The position numbers and the translations under genes are program-made. Under the pieces are notes generated by a model. The model searched no databases. It was given only the letters and a program-made list of their open reading frames with translations, and had not been told where the DNA came from. This document shows positions 36,270-47,770 of a stretch of 64,000 nt of DNA, in pieces (position 1 is the stretch's first letter; each line of letters starts with the position of its first letter). Source of the stretch: Timema cristinae (Eukaryota > Arthropoda > Insecta > Phasmatodea > Timematidae); assembly GCA_039000515.1 (NCBI GenBank), contig JBCFYV010000284.1, positions 28,814 to 92,813 on the forward strand, in the 5' to 3' direction.

Positions 36270-36520
36270 TTCTAATAGGGTATAAAATTAAATTATTAAA
36301 TAAAGTCCCTGTTAATATTATTTTTCATTATTTAAAATGACTATACGGTTTAAATGAAAGAAAGTCACCATTAATAAACTAAATTATTAAATAAATATTA
36401 GTTATCATTATTTAAAAATTGTCTATAAAGTTTAATAACACTGACAAAAATAAATGAAAGTCATATACTAAATGACAGGGGTCAGTATTTATAAAATGTG
36501 TAACATTTTATAATAAAAAT
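36270..36520. repeat. Tandem repeat, about 98 bp x 2.3
   Basis: AAATTAAATTATTAAATAAA, then TTAATATTA-TTATCATTATTTAAAA, TGACTATA-GGTTTAA and AAATGAAAGAAAGTCA recur with a period near 98 bp. Confidence 0.65.
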
Positions 36521-37059
36521 AAGGTTGTCCACAATGTTTACATAACTTCGTTTACTCAGTCAGGCGTCGTGCACTTGAAGCTCATTTTTTATCTTCTTTT
36601 TGCATGTAGGTTAGAAGTAGAATGAGAAAATTTTCAAATTACGAGGATTTTTAAACAAAATTTCATCCGTATGTAGCCTACATACTTTCTCGCATCCTAT
36701 AGACTAATACAAATCTTTAATTTAGATTCTTTAATAAATTAGATGTAATGTACCATTACTTGATCAATTGTGTCTCTATCATCGTTGCGTATTGTCACAG
36801 TGCAAGGTCCGCGACAGATATTTAGGTTAGAATCACCGTGATCACTCCATCATCTAATTCTGGCGGAGGAGTTTGGAATCGAATCCCTGGTGGGACATTT
36901 TCTTAATTAATATATAGACGTTTAGCCAGAAAGGGTGCTTGTAGCTCATCTAGCTAAGTAGGTGGAGGTCACGGTATTTGGCTCGTCTGCTGAGAACGAT
37001 GGAGAGCAATCAACATTTAGAACATGGAACAAAACTATTGTATGATTCTGTTAGGAACA
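36521..37059. other. Spacer with pol III box-like elements
   Basis: GGATTCGATTCC is present on the - strand at about 36873-36886, close to a B box. An A-box-like TAGCTAAGTAGG lies at 36954-36965 on the +. They are on opposite strands and do not form one promoter, so these are at most SINE remnants. Confidence 0.35.
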
Positions 37060-37960
37060 GCTGTTTGAAAATACAAAATGTATGGTCATATGACGAACTT
37101 GAAGTTGTTTGGTAGGAAGAACAGAACTATAGTATGATTTTGCTAGGAAGAGCAGACAACATTGATCATCTGCAGATCACATGAGTCCTTTACCAGCGGT
37201 CAGCATCTCCCTAACTTGACTTATGAATATATTTAATTTGTTTGGTATCATTTCTATTACCTCATAATCAGCAAAGATAACACTTTATTAGTGAATAAAT
37301 TTTGATATTATTCCAAGATTACATGACCGAATGTATGAGTGTTTTAATGGCATCCGATATCTCACTGACTAGAAGTATGAATATATTTAATTTGTTTGGT
37401 AGAAAGAACAGAACTTTAGTATGATTCTGCTAGGAAGAGCAGATAACATTCATCATCTGCAGATCACATGAGTCATTTATTGGTGATCAGTATCTCACTG
37501 ACTTGCCGTATGAATATATTTAATTTGTTTGGTAGAAAGAACAAATACAAACTTATATTTTTTGCATTCAACATTGCCGTAGGAAGAACAGTTTAAAATA
37601 CAAACTTTCTGCTCCGTATCTATCAGATCACGGACTTGCCGTAAAATATATTTAATTTGTTTGGTATAAAGAACAGAACTATAGTATATTTCTGCTAAAA
37701 AAGAGCAGACTGATCATCTGCAGATAGTATGAGTCCCTTACCGGTGGCCAGTATCTCACAGACATGACGTATGAATATATTTAATTTGTTCGGTAGAAAT
37801 AACAAATATAAGTTTTTTTTTTTTTGCAATCAACATTGCCGTATGAAGAATAGTTTAAAATACAATCATTCTGCTCCTTATCTATCAGATTATGAACTTG
37901 CCTTATGAATATATTTAAGTTTAAGTAAAAACAGTTTATAATCAGTAGGAGGAACAGTTT
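37060..37960. repeat. Degenerate tandem repeat with CTTGCCGTATGAATATATTTAATTTG units
   Basis: Three phrases recur in order: TGACTTGCCGTATGAATATA + TTTAATTTGTTTGGTA; AAGAACAGAACTATAGTATG + ATTCTGCTAGGAAGAGCAGA; and CATCATCTGCAGATCACATG + AGTC. Copies start near 37080, 37215, 37370, 37495, 37630, 37760 and 37895. The period is about 120-140 bp with partial units. Confidence 0.85.
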
Positions 37961-38183
37961 AGAATATTAACACATGAATCTTGAAGTAAGTTTGCTTTTC
38001 GGTCAAAACCATACTATAGGATTCCTTTACCATAGATAAGAATCAAATCGTTAATGATAGTCTGAGATACACTTTGCGCAGTACACTTGAACATTTAATA
38101 AATGCCCTGGGGCCTCGGGAAATTAACCACAAATGCTCTCTTCGATAGTTTCTTCACTCATTAGTAATCAGGTTCCAGTGCTC

Positions 38184-38470
38184 TCAATCTGTGGATTCCG
38201 AGGGGTGAGCTCCAAACACTGACTGTTTAGTTATTATCCTAGGGCGGGAAATGTCCCGGATTTGAACCCCCACACTGCCTGGAATTGCCGACATGTCGCG
38301 GGAGGAGTTCCCAAAATTGCACGCTTGCCTACCAAAAACCCTTGGGGCACACATTAAAATCAAATGGGCTAAGACCATCAGCACTAAGATATTGTGGTGG
38401 CCTTCCACCCTCGCCGTGGATCCGGGAGAGAGGGGGATATGGGTGTGGGAATAACGGTAAATCAACTGGA
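38184..38470 (-). repeat. SINE-like sequence with perfect B box
   Basis: On the - strand GGTTCAAATCC (38259-38269) matches the pol III B-box consensus exactly. It lies in a locally GC-rich segment with CGGG and GGGC blocks unlike its surroundings. No clear A box was found at the usual distance, and no second copy was found. Confidence 0.4.
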
Positions 38471-38639
38471 TGTGGAAAGTAGGTTAATTGACATCACAAT
38501 ACACACTCTCGCTCACGGAAAATAGCCTTGGGGCTGTACCAGGGGGGCATACATGCTACTCTTATTTTGTTGTAAAGTAGGTTGTTGCAAAATGTATTAT
38601 CAGAATACACGGTAAATTTCTGTAGAAACATTTTTTTTA

Positions 38640-38925
38640 TAGATATGGAAAAGGTATGGATAGGTGAGGATCAAACCAGCTATATCTAGTGATCTCGTAA
38701 TGTTAAAGTATGTACCCTATAACTATATAAGTTTTTATTGCCTTCCTATTGGTTGTGCAGTAACTTTAGCAGATCTGTAAAACTAGATTTTATTGTTTAG
38801 AATAGGTAAGAATTGAACCAAGATCTTTGGTTTAGTCCTGGGAAGTCTCGTTTTCTTGTGTTGGCTGTGTGCTCCTCGCAATTGTATTAATTAAGCTATT
38901 AGGTTAATCCCTTGTGTGTTATAGG
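38640..38925 (-). repeat. Two tRNA-like SINE heads in tandem
   Basis: On the - strand, 38661-38735 reads as a tRNA-like module: an A-box-like TAGTTATAGGGTAC, ACGAGATCACTAGATATAGC, then B-box GGTTTGATCC and CTCACC. A second module, 38805-38920, has an A-box-like TAGCTTAATTAATAC and B-box GGTTCAATTC, with a longer middle. Both are followed by CTATTC/CTATCC and an A/T-rich stretch. This is the pattern of tRNA-derived SINEs. Neither folds into an obvious full cloverleaf by eye, so they are not called tRNA genes. Confidence 0.55.
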
Positions 38926-39589
38926 GTTGTGTTATTTATATTCTATATTTAATAGGGCTTAAGTCAACTACCAGCATTTCTAGTGCATACCAAAGACTAG
39001 GCCAATCGTGTGATTTTGCAAAATATCAAGTGTGTAAGAGAGGTCAAGCAGTCAGTGCTCACGGAATTAAAGGTGTTTTCTTTACTACCATACGGTGGTA
39101 TTTGAGCAAGATGGCGTCTTGTTCTAAGTAAACGCTTCACATAAGATAATCATACTAGCCCCCTTTCCTGTAAAAAAATATTGTAGAGAATCCTGTAAAA
39201 CAAAGTTTCAAATCATCCATCATGTCAATATAAAAACAACACTTTTTTTAGTTGTTTTTTTAAATACAGTCCTACATCACTGTATAGCCCCTCTCTCTCT
39301 TTATCCTCCCTCCTATTTTCATCTCATTCCTCTATAATTTTGTTTGCTCTAGGCGCAAAAGGAATTGTGTATACACCAATCAAACAAATTGTTAAAATCA
39401 AATTAATTTTTCAGCTTCCTCCACTTTCATCTACTCCCCTCGTTTCCCCAAATTTTATTTTAATCTTTTTTTTTTGCGTTCCTCGTCACTACATCCATTT
39501 CTCTTTCCTTCCCCCTCCTCCCCCACCAAACCCACTTTCTCTTCAACAACTTTTTTTTCCAACGACTATATAATATACTATCGACATTT
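38926..39589. other. Spacer; pyrimidine-rich patch
   Basis: 39285-39550 is pyrimidine-rich on the + strand (CTCTCTCT near 39292, C/T-rich to 39550). There is no coding motif. It may belong to the LINE-type 3' end that follows. Confidence 0.4.
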
Positions 39590-39768
39590 TCATGAGGAAT
39601 AAATTAAATTTTCAAAATAAAATATAGCTTATGTTACTCGATGATAATGTGGCTTTATAGTGATGAAAGAAGAATTTTTAAAACTGGTTCTGTAGTTTTT
39701 GAGTTTATCCATTACAAACAAAAAAAAAAAATCAAATCTTTTCTCTTTATAATATTAGTATAGATAAC
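39590..39768 (+). mobile_element. 3' end of a LINE-type or related element
   Basis: The sequence has GTAGTTTTTGAGTTTATCC, ATTACAAACAAAAA, TCTTT and then CTCTTTATAATATTAGTATA. This ending recurs at the 3' ends of several insect retroelement families, as I recall from general knowledge of insect repeats. Only the tail is present; no coding sequence precedes it. Confidence 0.45.
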
Positions 39769-40018
39769 AAGACTGGGAACTCTTACCCTTCCTTACTTGA
39801 TATTGCGGGTGTATTCATTGTGAAACCGTCATAGCTGTACTATTGTTAATATATTTCATGTCATGGGTATCTAGTTATATAAGCTCATCCAGCTGGAATG
39901 CACTCTCTAAAGATTAAAGGGATAAGCTTTTTATCTATTGTATGTAATTGTGTTCTTATGTCAAACTTCTTTATCTGGTCTAACTCATTATCTGGGGAGA
40001 GGAAACGTAGAGTGTGTA

Positions 40019-40036
40019 GTGGTGACGTGGCGATCC
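40019..40036 (+). other. Primer-binding-site-like block of Gypsy copy 2
   Basis: TGGTGACGTGGCGATCC lies about 320 bp before the second gag and resembles the block at 20641. The two support each other as primer-binding sites at the end of a 5' LTR. The LTR itself could not be bounded. Confidence 0.35.
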
Positions 40037-40343
40037 CTCTCCACCCCTTGCTATCACGGCGCAGTGCTTGAGTGTGGTTTCTAAACCAGCCGCTAGAGTT
40101 GCGCCGCGCGAGGTGGGAGGAGACTTTCCAAGCATGATAGGACTTGCAAGGTGCAAGTTGTGATCAGGTAAAGGAAGCAGACTAGTTGCTTTGTTTGTCA
40201 ATAATTCTCTTTGGACAATAAACCATGATTTTAAGTGAAATGCATGTGTTTTAATCAGTGGGTCGTACGACTGGGTTTTATTTAACAACAAATATAAAGC
40301 TTCAGAGTAAGCTTAGAGAGAATAAGTTTCAGTTTCTTACCCT

Positions 40344-40900
40344 ATGTTTAAGAAAATTTTGAATATATCTTACACAACTTTTTGCAGAAAGATAAATTCT
40401 ATGTGTGCCTGGGTGAAAATAAGCGTAAGATTTTGGATTGTTTGGTACCGTTATGGGCTAAGAATAACTTTCGAAGGTTGTTTGTGCAGAATTTTCAAGA
40501 CCTCCGATGAATCTTTCCATAATTTTATCCTATCAGTTTTTTATGCAAAAGGGACTTTAGGCCATAACCTTAGTGAAAGGAGATAGTGTATATTAGCCTT
40601 AAAAATATATCACCCTTATCCCACCGTCATTTTTTTTTCGATAACAACCTCACATCTATGAACGAGCTTCACTCGTTAGATTCTCTTCTTGAAACCACCT
40701 GGTTGGACCGAGAGCGAGTACTTGGCGGTGAATCCACATTTTTATCTTGCTCGCCTAGAGGGGTTTTTAATGCCGGAAAGGCCTCCGGTCCTATGCAAGG
40801 GTGTGGTCAGTGGTAGGGATATGACACCTGTGGTGAAGTCTAGTCCAGCGGGGAGACATGTTAGAGGTCCGACGTCACAAAGGCCAGGGCTTGTGTAATT
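40344..40900 (+). pseudogene. Gypsy gag, C-terminal half, copy 2
   Basis: Readable blocks in order: YGLRITFEGCLCRIFKTSDE and SFHNFILSVFY (about 40453-40550), NLTSMNELHSLDSLLE and TTWLDRE (about 40647-40720), then KASGPMQGCGQW (40781-40816) before a stop. The order resembles capsid gag of insect Gypsy elements, with the SM-x-EL and TWLDR blocks near the C terminus. The zinc knuckle of copy 1 has no clear counterpart here. Frameshifts are present. Protease follows 160 bp later on the same strand. Confidence 0.6.
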
Positions 40901-41060
40901 TTAAAAACTCGTGTCGTTTGGGAAACTTGTAGCGCGCCTCAAGGATCATGATTTGCGCGACGCGATCTTGGCCTGCAACAAAATTTTGGTAAGTTATGCA
41001 TTACTTCCCATTTGTTAATCAACCTATTGTTGACCTAATATTTGGTTGTCTTTGTGTCTT

Positions 41061-41370
41061 GAGATATTAGACACAGGTGCCACCACATCTTTTGTCAGTG
41101 AAAGGTTTTAAAAATATATTTGCTTGTTGGTTCCATTATCCAGCTAGCTTGCTAGCGACAATTATACTGTAATGGATTGGTACATTAATCTGTCCGTGAA
41201 GATTGATATTATGTTCTTTTGTAAGCAGCCATTTTTTACTTTTATTAATTTACCTTATAGCATCATACTTGGTTTTGACTTTCTTGCCAAGACAAAGGCT
41301 GTTGTGAATGTTTATCGAGTTTTTTTTTCTTTATCTTCAAGGTCTCTTGTCAAAGCTAAATTCAGTGAAG
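41061..41370 (+). pseudogene. Gypsy aspartic protease, copy 2
   Basis: EILDTGATTSFVSERF (41061-41108) contains the catalytic DTGA (41070-41081), intact. After a stop, the frame resumes and reads YSIILGFDFLAKTKAVVNVY (41256-41315), the C-terminal block of this protease family. Spacing is normal. This is the best-preserved retroviral-type protease in the window. Confidence 0.75.
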
Positions 41371-41579
41371 TCTGACACCAGTGTGGGAGCATGTGGGTTA
41401 GTAAAGTGTAGAATAAGTTAGGCTTTGTTCTTAAGAGGTTTTCAAACGTCATTAAGCCTAGGTGGGGGAAATGTAATATATTACCATAAGGCATTGTTTT
41501 GGAAAATAATAGGCATGTTATATCAGGACCTTATTTTGTGCCCCTTTTAAATTGTAGATATTTAGAGAGGGGGTCCGGG

Positions 41580-41710
41580 ACTTTCTAAGTAACAGAATAG
41601 CGCATCCATCATCCTCGGCTTTTACCAGCCCCACCTTTGTGATTCCAAGAAAGGAGAGAGGGCATATGCTGATTATGGCTAACTGTAAGGTAAATAAACA
41701 AATGTAAGTT
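41580..41710 (+). pseudogene. Gypsy reverse transcriptase, first block, copy 2
   Basis: HPSSSAFTSPTFVIPRKERG (about 41602-41661), followed by a NCKVNKQ block, matches the first conserved RT block of Ty3/Gypsy pol (S-x-x-SP-x-x-x-VPKK-x-G-x-x-R-x-x-x-DYR-x-x-N). The DYRKLN-like part is altered. The next RT block is not adjacent but 3.5 kb downstream at 45247. Confidence 0.65.
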
Positions 41711-42642
41711 TTACTTTTAACCCATACCCTGTGTGGAGCCTATTTTTTAACACTTGTGGGAGTTATAATTCTTAAGTGTATCAGGATTTTTTATGACCCC
41801 CAAATCAAAAAATAAAAGTACCTAACATTTCTGTATTTAAAAATTCCCAAAAACCCATTTATGTAAAACGCTTAAATAGGTACATTTTTGGACAATTAAT
41901 TCATTGAATAAATCAATCTTTATTAGTGAGACGGTGAACCTGTTGTTCACTGCACATCTTCTAAAATTTTGGGAATCAAACGGAAATTTCCCTGTTTCAT
42001 GTTGATTTCCGAACGTTATTTTTTATCAAGCACCCCCGAAAACCCGATTCACAAAAATAGATGTCGCAAAGGGAAATTAAGATTCGCTGAGCTTTACCTT
42101 TAAAAAATAACTTTTTTTTTATTTTATCCAAAAGACGTTTTTTCCATGTTAGCGAATTTTGTCTTCGTGTATTGTTACAAGACAGCACAAGACGACTTCC
42201 TTCTTCTACAGAAGTAAATTTAATGTGGTTTGTTCTTGAATGGGTCTTGAATCAATGCGAACTTTTTGATTTATCTTCTTGAAAGTAATTTTTAAACGAT
42301 TTTATAATGCTCTTCAAAAAAAAGATTTTATTTGCAAAGGGGAATCAACTTCATTGGGGGTTACGAACTTATGTAAAAAAGAGAAATAATTTTTCCACCA
42401 TCTTCTTCATTTTACTTTCCACAGCTGAAATTTTTTTCTGAAAGTGAAATTTTCTTGATCAATTTTAAAATGTGCATGTTCCCTCCCTGCAGAGAGGATT
42501 CAACACTTTTAGCTTTTTAAAATATCATAAAAAATGCTAGTTTTACCAAAAAACCCTGTTTTACGAAGTGTTTGGCATACTCGTGTTTTTCCCTCTTCAA
42601 AAAAAGTAACATTTTTTGCCGAAATTCAAACGTACGGTCAAC

Positions 42643-44397
42643 AATGTAAAGAAATAGAAGGTCACCCCCATTTGGAAGAATTTTTGATGTCATTGCTTAC
42701 GCAGCCACGAAACTACGTCACCAGTACATATCTTAGTAGTTAGTAGTCGTGCGGTCCATATGTTTCGGACGGCCCTTTTCTTTTATTTTTATGATTATTT
42801 ATTTGTGTTTGCCTGGTAGTAGTTTTTTCTTGTATAGTTAAGTTATTTTTTGTTTACCACTCGAGTATCTGTTTTAGTATGCTAATCTAAAATACGCAGG
42901 GATTTCTAGTTAATGATTCAATAAAGTAACTATAATCTAAATTATGTTAATCTAATAAGTGTTGTTTTGTTTTATAAAGCCGTTTATTATTTTATAATAG
43001 TTTTTTATATATATTTGTTATATAGGATAAAATTCATTGCTAAACAACAATTTTGGGGTTTTTTGCTATTTTTTTGGGTTACGTTCTTCAATTTTAATTG
43101 CATGGTTTTAAAAACCCATAAAAAATCCCTGCTTTGCTTTTGCATCTGTGTAAATAATCAACGAAATTAAGGGAAATAATATATCCTTTTACTCATTTCT
43201 TAAGGACCCCAAAATTTTTACTACATGGAGCTCTAATCTAAAAGAAAGACAAAATTTAATACAAATTTTGCTCAAATATGTTTCATTCATTTTGCGATAG
43301 TCGTTGATGTTTGTGGTGCTAAATTGAACGTTAACTAAAACCCAAAGAACTCAAAACAAATTGAATGGGGCACTTTTAATACAATAGTTCAATGCGTAAG
43401 TAATTTTAAAAAACTTTTAATGTTTTTAAGGAAATTTTTTTGGTTTTTCATTTATTGGTGTGGATTTTATTATGTATGAATGTTTTTAAATATTCCCAAA
43501 ATGACGTGATAATTTCTAACAATGTTATTTAGAAATTCTTAATTTGTCTTCCTAAAACTTTTGAATGCTTAGCCTTTTCACGGTCATTTTCAGTGTTTTA
43601 CTAAATTAAAAACAAAAAAACGTCGAAACACTCAGTTCATTAGACTGAATTATTTTTCACGCTTTCATTAAAGCAAAAGGAGTTTATTTTTTTAAATTGT
43701 TAATTATCATCTTATTAAAAATAAACAAATGCACGTGTGGACCGAAGAAATTAAAAGAATATTTTTATCGAAATGAAAAATTTTTTAAAAAAAAAAATTG
43801 GGGGTTTTTTTATTTTTTATTTGTTTTTAAAGTTATTTAATTGAAATACTAATTAATAATATCACTTTTTGTCCAAGGCATGATTGTATTAATCTTCCCA
43901 AAATTTTTTTAATTGAATTTGAAATTTGTTATTTGATTTTTTCCCCTACTTATATTAATACCGTTAAAACATAATTGTCGTCAAAAAATTTTAAAATTTA
44001 ATTCCCCAAATTTTTGTAAATGTAAGATTTTTTAGATATTTACGGAATGTGCTGTTAAGTTTCTCAAAAATTGTTTTTAAATGCGAGAAACAAACCGGCC
44101 TTTTTTTACTGTTAAGACCTTTTTTGTCTAGGAAATAAAAGTAGGGTTGATCAAATAAAATGCACGTGGGCCATTTAGAAATAAACAGAGTTAATATTCC
44201 AAAATTGAAATTTTTTGATAAACTAAAGTAACAAATTCCTTTTAAATTTTTTTTTTTATCAAAAATGAATCACTTGAAATTTTTCACTGAAAAAGACACG
44301 TGAAAACACGGCTTTGCCTTGCTAGTTACTGAGTGACGTCACACGCTCAGCAAACAGATGTACCTTCAACTGGCGCTACCTTCTATTTCTTTACATT
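42643..44397. repeat. Inverted 20-bp pair, possible TIR element
   Basis: AATGTAAAGAAATAGAAGGT at 42643-42662 is exactly repeated in reverse complement at 44378-44397. Weaker similarity continues inward from both (a C-C-rich block, then TTGGAAG-like sequence). The flanks do not show an obvious target duplication. It is either the ends of a 1.75-kb element or two opposed copies of one short repeat. Confidence 0.5.
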
Positions 44398-44732
44398 TCA
44401 AGGGGAAAACCATTGGAGGGCAGCACAGACCCCAACGCATTTGACCTAAAAAAATTTTTTTTATAAATGTGTCCAGGTCTCGAAAAAGTTTTGAGCTTTT
44501 TTACTTACAGTGATATTTTTTCAACAACAAAAAAATTTTTTTCCCCAAAAGTCTTTCTATCTTTGAACAGAAAAATTTTGATAAAAAGGTGCCCCTTTTA
44601 AAACGGCGTGACCTCCCCAGCTGAACCCCCAAATTCCAAAATTTACGAGTTTTTCCCCCAAACCGTTTCGATGTTGGTTTTTTTTATATCGTGCTATTAC
44701 TTGGAACAGGACTCTGGTGCCAAATTTCATTC

Positions 44733-44863
44733 AAAGAACACCCTGCGGTCTCCGCCTTCACCCACGCACTATTAGGTTGTGGTGCGTCCCTTCTTTTAAA
44801 GAACACCCTGCGGTCTCCCCCCTTCCCCCCACGCACTACTAGGTTGTGGGGGTCCTCTTCTTT
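44733..44863. repeat. Tandem duplication, 65 bp x 2
   Basis: AAAGAACACCCTGCGGTCTC followed by a C-rich stretch and CACGCACTA-TAGGTTGTGG occurs twice in a row, at 44733 and 44798. Confidence 0.85.
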
Positions 44864-45199
44864 CCCCCTCACAATGCTTAAAAGCATGTTCAATAAAAAA
44901 TTTGGTCATTTTTGGAAAAAAAGGGCAAAATTTTAAAAGTGTTTTTGGGGAAAAACGCATTTCTTGTTTTAATTTCAATAAATCAAGGCCGGGACGTTTT
45001 TAAATACAAACATCAAGTACAGAGAAAGTTAGAAAAATTTAATAGAAAAAGCCTTAAAAATATTTGAATTGGTCATGAGGCCACTTCTGTTCCGCAGTGG
45101 TCTGAGAAAAAAATCCTTTTTAGATGTTTCATACTAAACAATCCAGAGTTATTAAGCGACCTATTAAAATCTGAAAAAGTACGCCATCTAGTATTAACT

Positions 45200-45890
45200 T
45201 GATGAGTGAAACTTTTTGGGGGCTTGTTGACCTACGCTTTTTTTCCCAGTACCATCACAAAATTTTCCTACGGCAATGTGTATTTTACCCTTGGGGAGTT
45301 TTAAGTTCTATATACTCCCACTAGGTTGGATGGGTGGTCGTGTTTTGGATAATCTTGTTGATTTAAAATTTTTAAAATTTTTTTAACTGCTGAGCACATT
45401 TCATTTTCAGAAAAACCTATGAGAGAGCATTTGGTTCACACGAGCTAGTTCTAAAGATTGGGGAGCTGGGTGACTGTTAGCTCGAAGGGGTGACATGGTT
45501 CAATCAATACCTTTGATACCAAGATTCAATGGAATATTCTTATGAACACCAAGATTTAAAACCCTTGTTAATGTTCGGCCCCCAAAGAATTTAAAAAGAG
45601 GGTGAAACGTTTTATTTGGGATGTGGGAAAAATTAAGCGCAGTTTCCCCCGTGTTATTGACACACCCCCTGCTTAAGCTTTTAAGATAGGGGATTAAAAG
45701 TTTGTGAGGAGAAAAAAAACCAAAGATTTTCCGGCTTAAATAAACTTTGTTTTCCCCCCAAAGATCTTAAGACCCCGACATTCCAGCTTTCCCCAATCAC
45801 AGCAGACGTGTTTAAAGAATCAGAGCTGTTTTTTTCCAAAACCAAATCCCGAAAGAGTTTTGTGGGGGACTTTCTCAAGCAAAACTTTTT
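45200..45890 (+). pseudogene. Gypsy RT later blocks and RNase H edge, copy 2
   Basis: QYHHKIFLRQ (45247-45276) fits the block before the RT palm. PLG/PWG-type sequence leading to FKFYILPLGW (45285-45335) matches the P-x-G-L/F-x-F-x-x-x-P-F-G-L block. RVLDNLVDL follows. Later PKEFKEGETFYLG (about 45580-45620) resembles the PKN-x-K-E-x-x-R-F-x-G connection block. A DLKTPTFQLSPIT-like block at about 45760-45800 may be the start of RNase H. The YxDD palm motif is not readable. All blocks lie on the + strand in correct order and continue the RT begun at 41580. Confidence 0.5.
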
Positions 45891-45899
45891 TTTAGTAAA

Positions 45900-47314
45900 T
45901 GATGTTATGGGTCTGCGCGGCATCGGGATGTAAATACAAGTAAAAAATTAAATTTAAATTAAATGGATGAAAAAAATTAAAAAAATCTAAATAAAATTAT
46001 TAGTTTGTTAAAAAAAGGGGTTTTTTTAAAAAAATAATTTTGTAGATAAATTATTTATTTAAATTTAAAAAATTTAAAAAATTTAATTAAATTCAATTTT
46101 AAAAAAATACTTTAAAATTTAAATTAAAATTACCGTCGAAAAAATTTTTGGATAAAATTGCGGGAGAGGGTATTTTAAGTAACACCAAAAATAAGGTCTC
46201 AATGTATAGGGGGAACTGGGTTTCAGCCCCGGTCATCATAACATGTTTACTAGCAAGGGGCACTTAGGTCTCCGTCGTAAAAGGGCGAAGGGGCGTCGTA
46301 TATTTCCCCTCATGTCACATCAGAGTTGAACAGTGAAGGGGAAAAATTTGGTAACTTTTGGAAAAAAAAACGCTACTCTTACTATTGCTACATTGTTTTG
46401 TTTTTTACTTTAAATAAATAGTAACTTTCTTTTTCATGAAAGGTTTAAATTACATTTTATAATTAAAAAACAAAAAAAAGGAATTTTTTATTTTAAGTAA
46501 TTTTTATCCTTCAATCGGTGGAAAAAACCCCGGGCCCTAAAAAAAAAAAGTAATTTTGCGCAAGAACGTTTATTTTGAAGTTTTCAATAATGGTATAGAA
46601 ATAAAAAATCAATTCCTGTAGCAATGTGTACTTATTTTTTAAAACAAGGTTTTTTTTTTAAAAAGCTAAACCATGTGTTTTTTATACTCTTTTTAAAATG
46701 ATTAAAAAACTCCCCCTTTGCTAATTTTATCTTTACCGTTATACTCCCCCGGGTTTTCTACATTGTTTTTCCCCCTCTTTTGAGGTTTAACAACAAGACA
46801 AACCAAATGGGTGAGTTTTTGTGCAAAAAAGCAAATTAGTGAACATGCTACTTCAAAGAGCACGTGAATGACGTATTCGCTTGATTAAAATTGAAAAATG
46901 AGCACGTTTCGACCCCCATCGGGGGGAGTTTGGTCCCTGACCATGTGTAACAGTGTAAAAAAAAAGGGGGTGCATAACCTGTGCTGGGCCCCATCTCATT
47001 CATTCGAGTCAGAACAGTCACTAAAAAGAGAAGTCAACAACCTCACGTAAACTTTAAAATTGGGTTTTTTTTGAGTTATTTTATCTAAAATCATTGTTAT
47101 TAATAGTATAGTATTTTTTTTAATTAAGTTTACTTTTTAGCCTTTGTAGTGCTATTTAAAAGATTTAATCTTTTTTTTTTAACTCATATTTCTTTTTTAA
47201 TTAAACCCCCCTTATCGGTTAAAAATATGATAAAACCCCAAATTTTTATTGCGTTTGATTTATTTCTATTAATAAAAATAACCTTTTTTAAAAATTATTA
47301 TTTTTTAAGTGATT
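45900..47314. other. AT-rich; nothing recognised
   Basis: Very A/T-rich, with long A and T runs. A GC-richer patch near 46200-46330 and another at 46900-47000 show no motif. Confidence 0.4.
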
Positions 47315-47770
47315 TTTTGAGTTTGAGTGGAGAGTTAATTTTTAGATGGGGGGCGAAGAGACATGGTGAGCCTACCGATGCTGAAATCCGGGGGGGCAGA
47401 ACCAAATGGGGCCCACCGGGGTTGGATGAGATGATTTAAAAAATCAACCACAGTCTTTATTTGTTTTTCATTCCCCAAAACAAAATTTTTCAGAGAAACG
47501 GGTTTTAAAATAAATATCTGAATTATAGCGACGAGAACTGTGACCCCCGGGTGGGAACACGTCCACCATTTGAAAAACACTTTGCGGACTAACGGGAAAC
47601 GCGCGTAAAACCGAGAAAACAATTGTACCCCCTTTCAAAACAAAATTTATTAAAAAAAAGGGCGGTGCCCCAAAATAAGTTATCAATTAATAATAATATA
47701 AAAATATTTATTACGTAAACACAATGAAATTATAAAAAAATAATAAAAAAAAAGAAATAATACTAAACAT
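47315..47770 (+). repeat. 455-bp dispersed direct repeat, copy 1 (LTR candidate)
   Basis: This repeat matches 53543-54006 in the same orientation. Shared blocks, in order: GAGAGTTAATTTTT; CCTACCGATG; a GCAGAACC-AATGGGGCCC block; CCACAGTCTTTATT; AAAATTTTTCAGAGAAA; GCGACGAGAACTGTGAC; ACTTTGCGGACTAACGGGAA; ACGCGCGTAAAA; AAAAGGGCGGT; and a tail ending in ACTAAACAT. Length and the Gypsy pol fragments in between suggest an LTR, but no TATA/poly(A) pair or target duplication was found. Confidence 0.75.

Larger units (their letters stand above)
41711..45190. other. Insert splitting the Gypsy RT
   Basis: The sequence is AT-rich with many homopolymers and no recognised coding. Within it an exact 20-bp inverted pair occurs (42643-42662 and 44378-44397). 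A two-unit repeat (44733-44863) lies near its right end. Probably one or more nested elements. Confidence 0.45.

Noticed and set aside
44332..44355. CTGAGTGACGTCACACGCTCAG near-palindrome as a CRE-type regulatory site
   Set aside because: No gene or promoter is associated with it, and it lies next to the inverted 20-mer in probable transposon DNA; a lone TGACGTCA is weak evidence.
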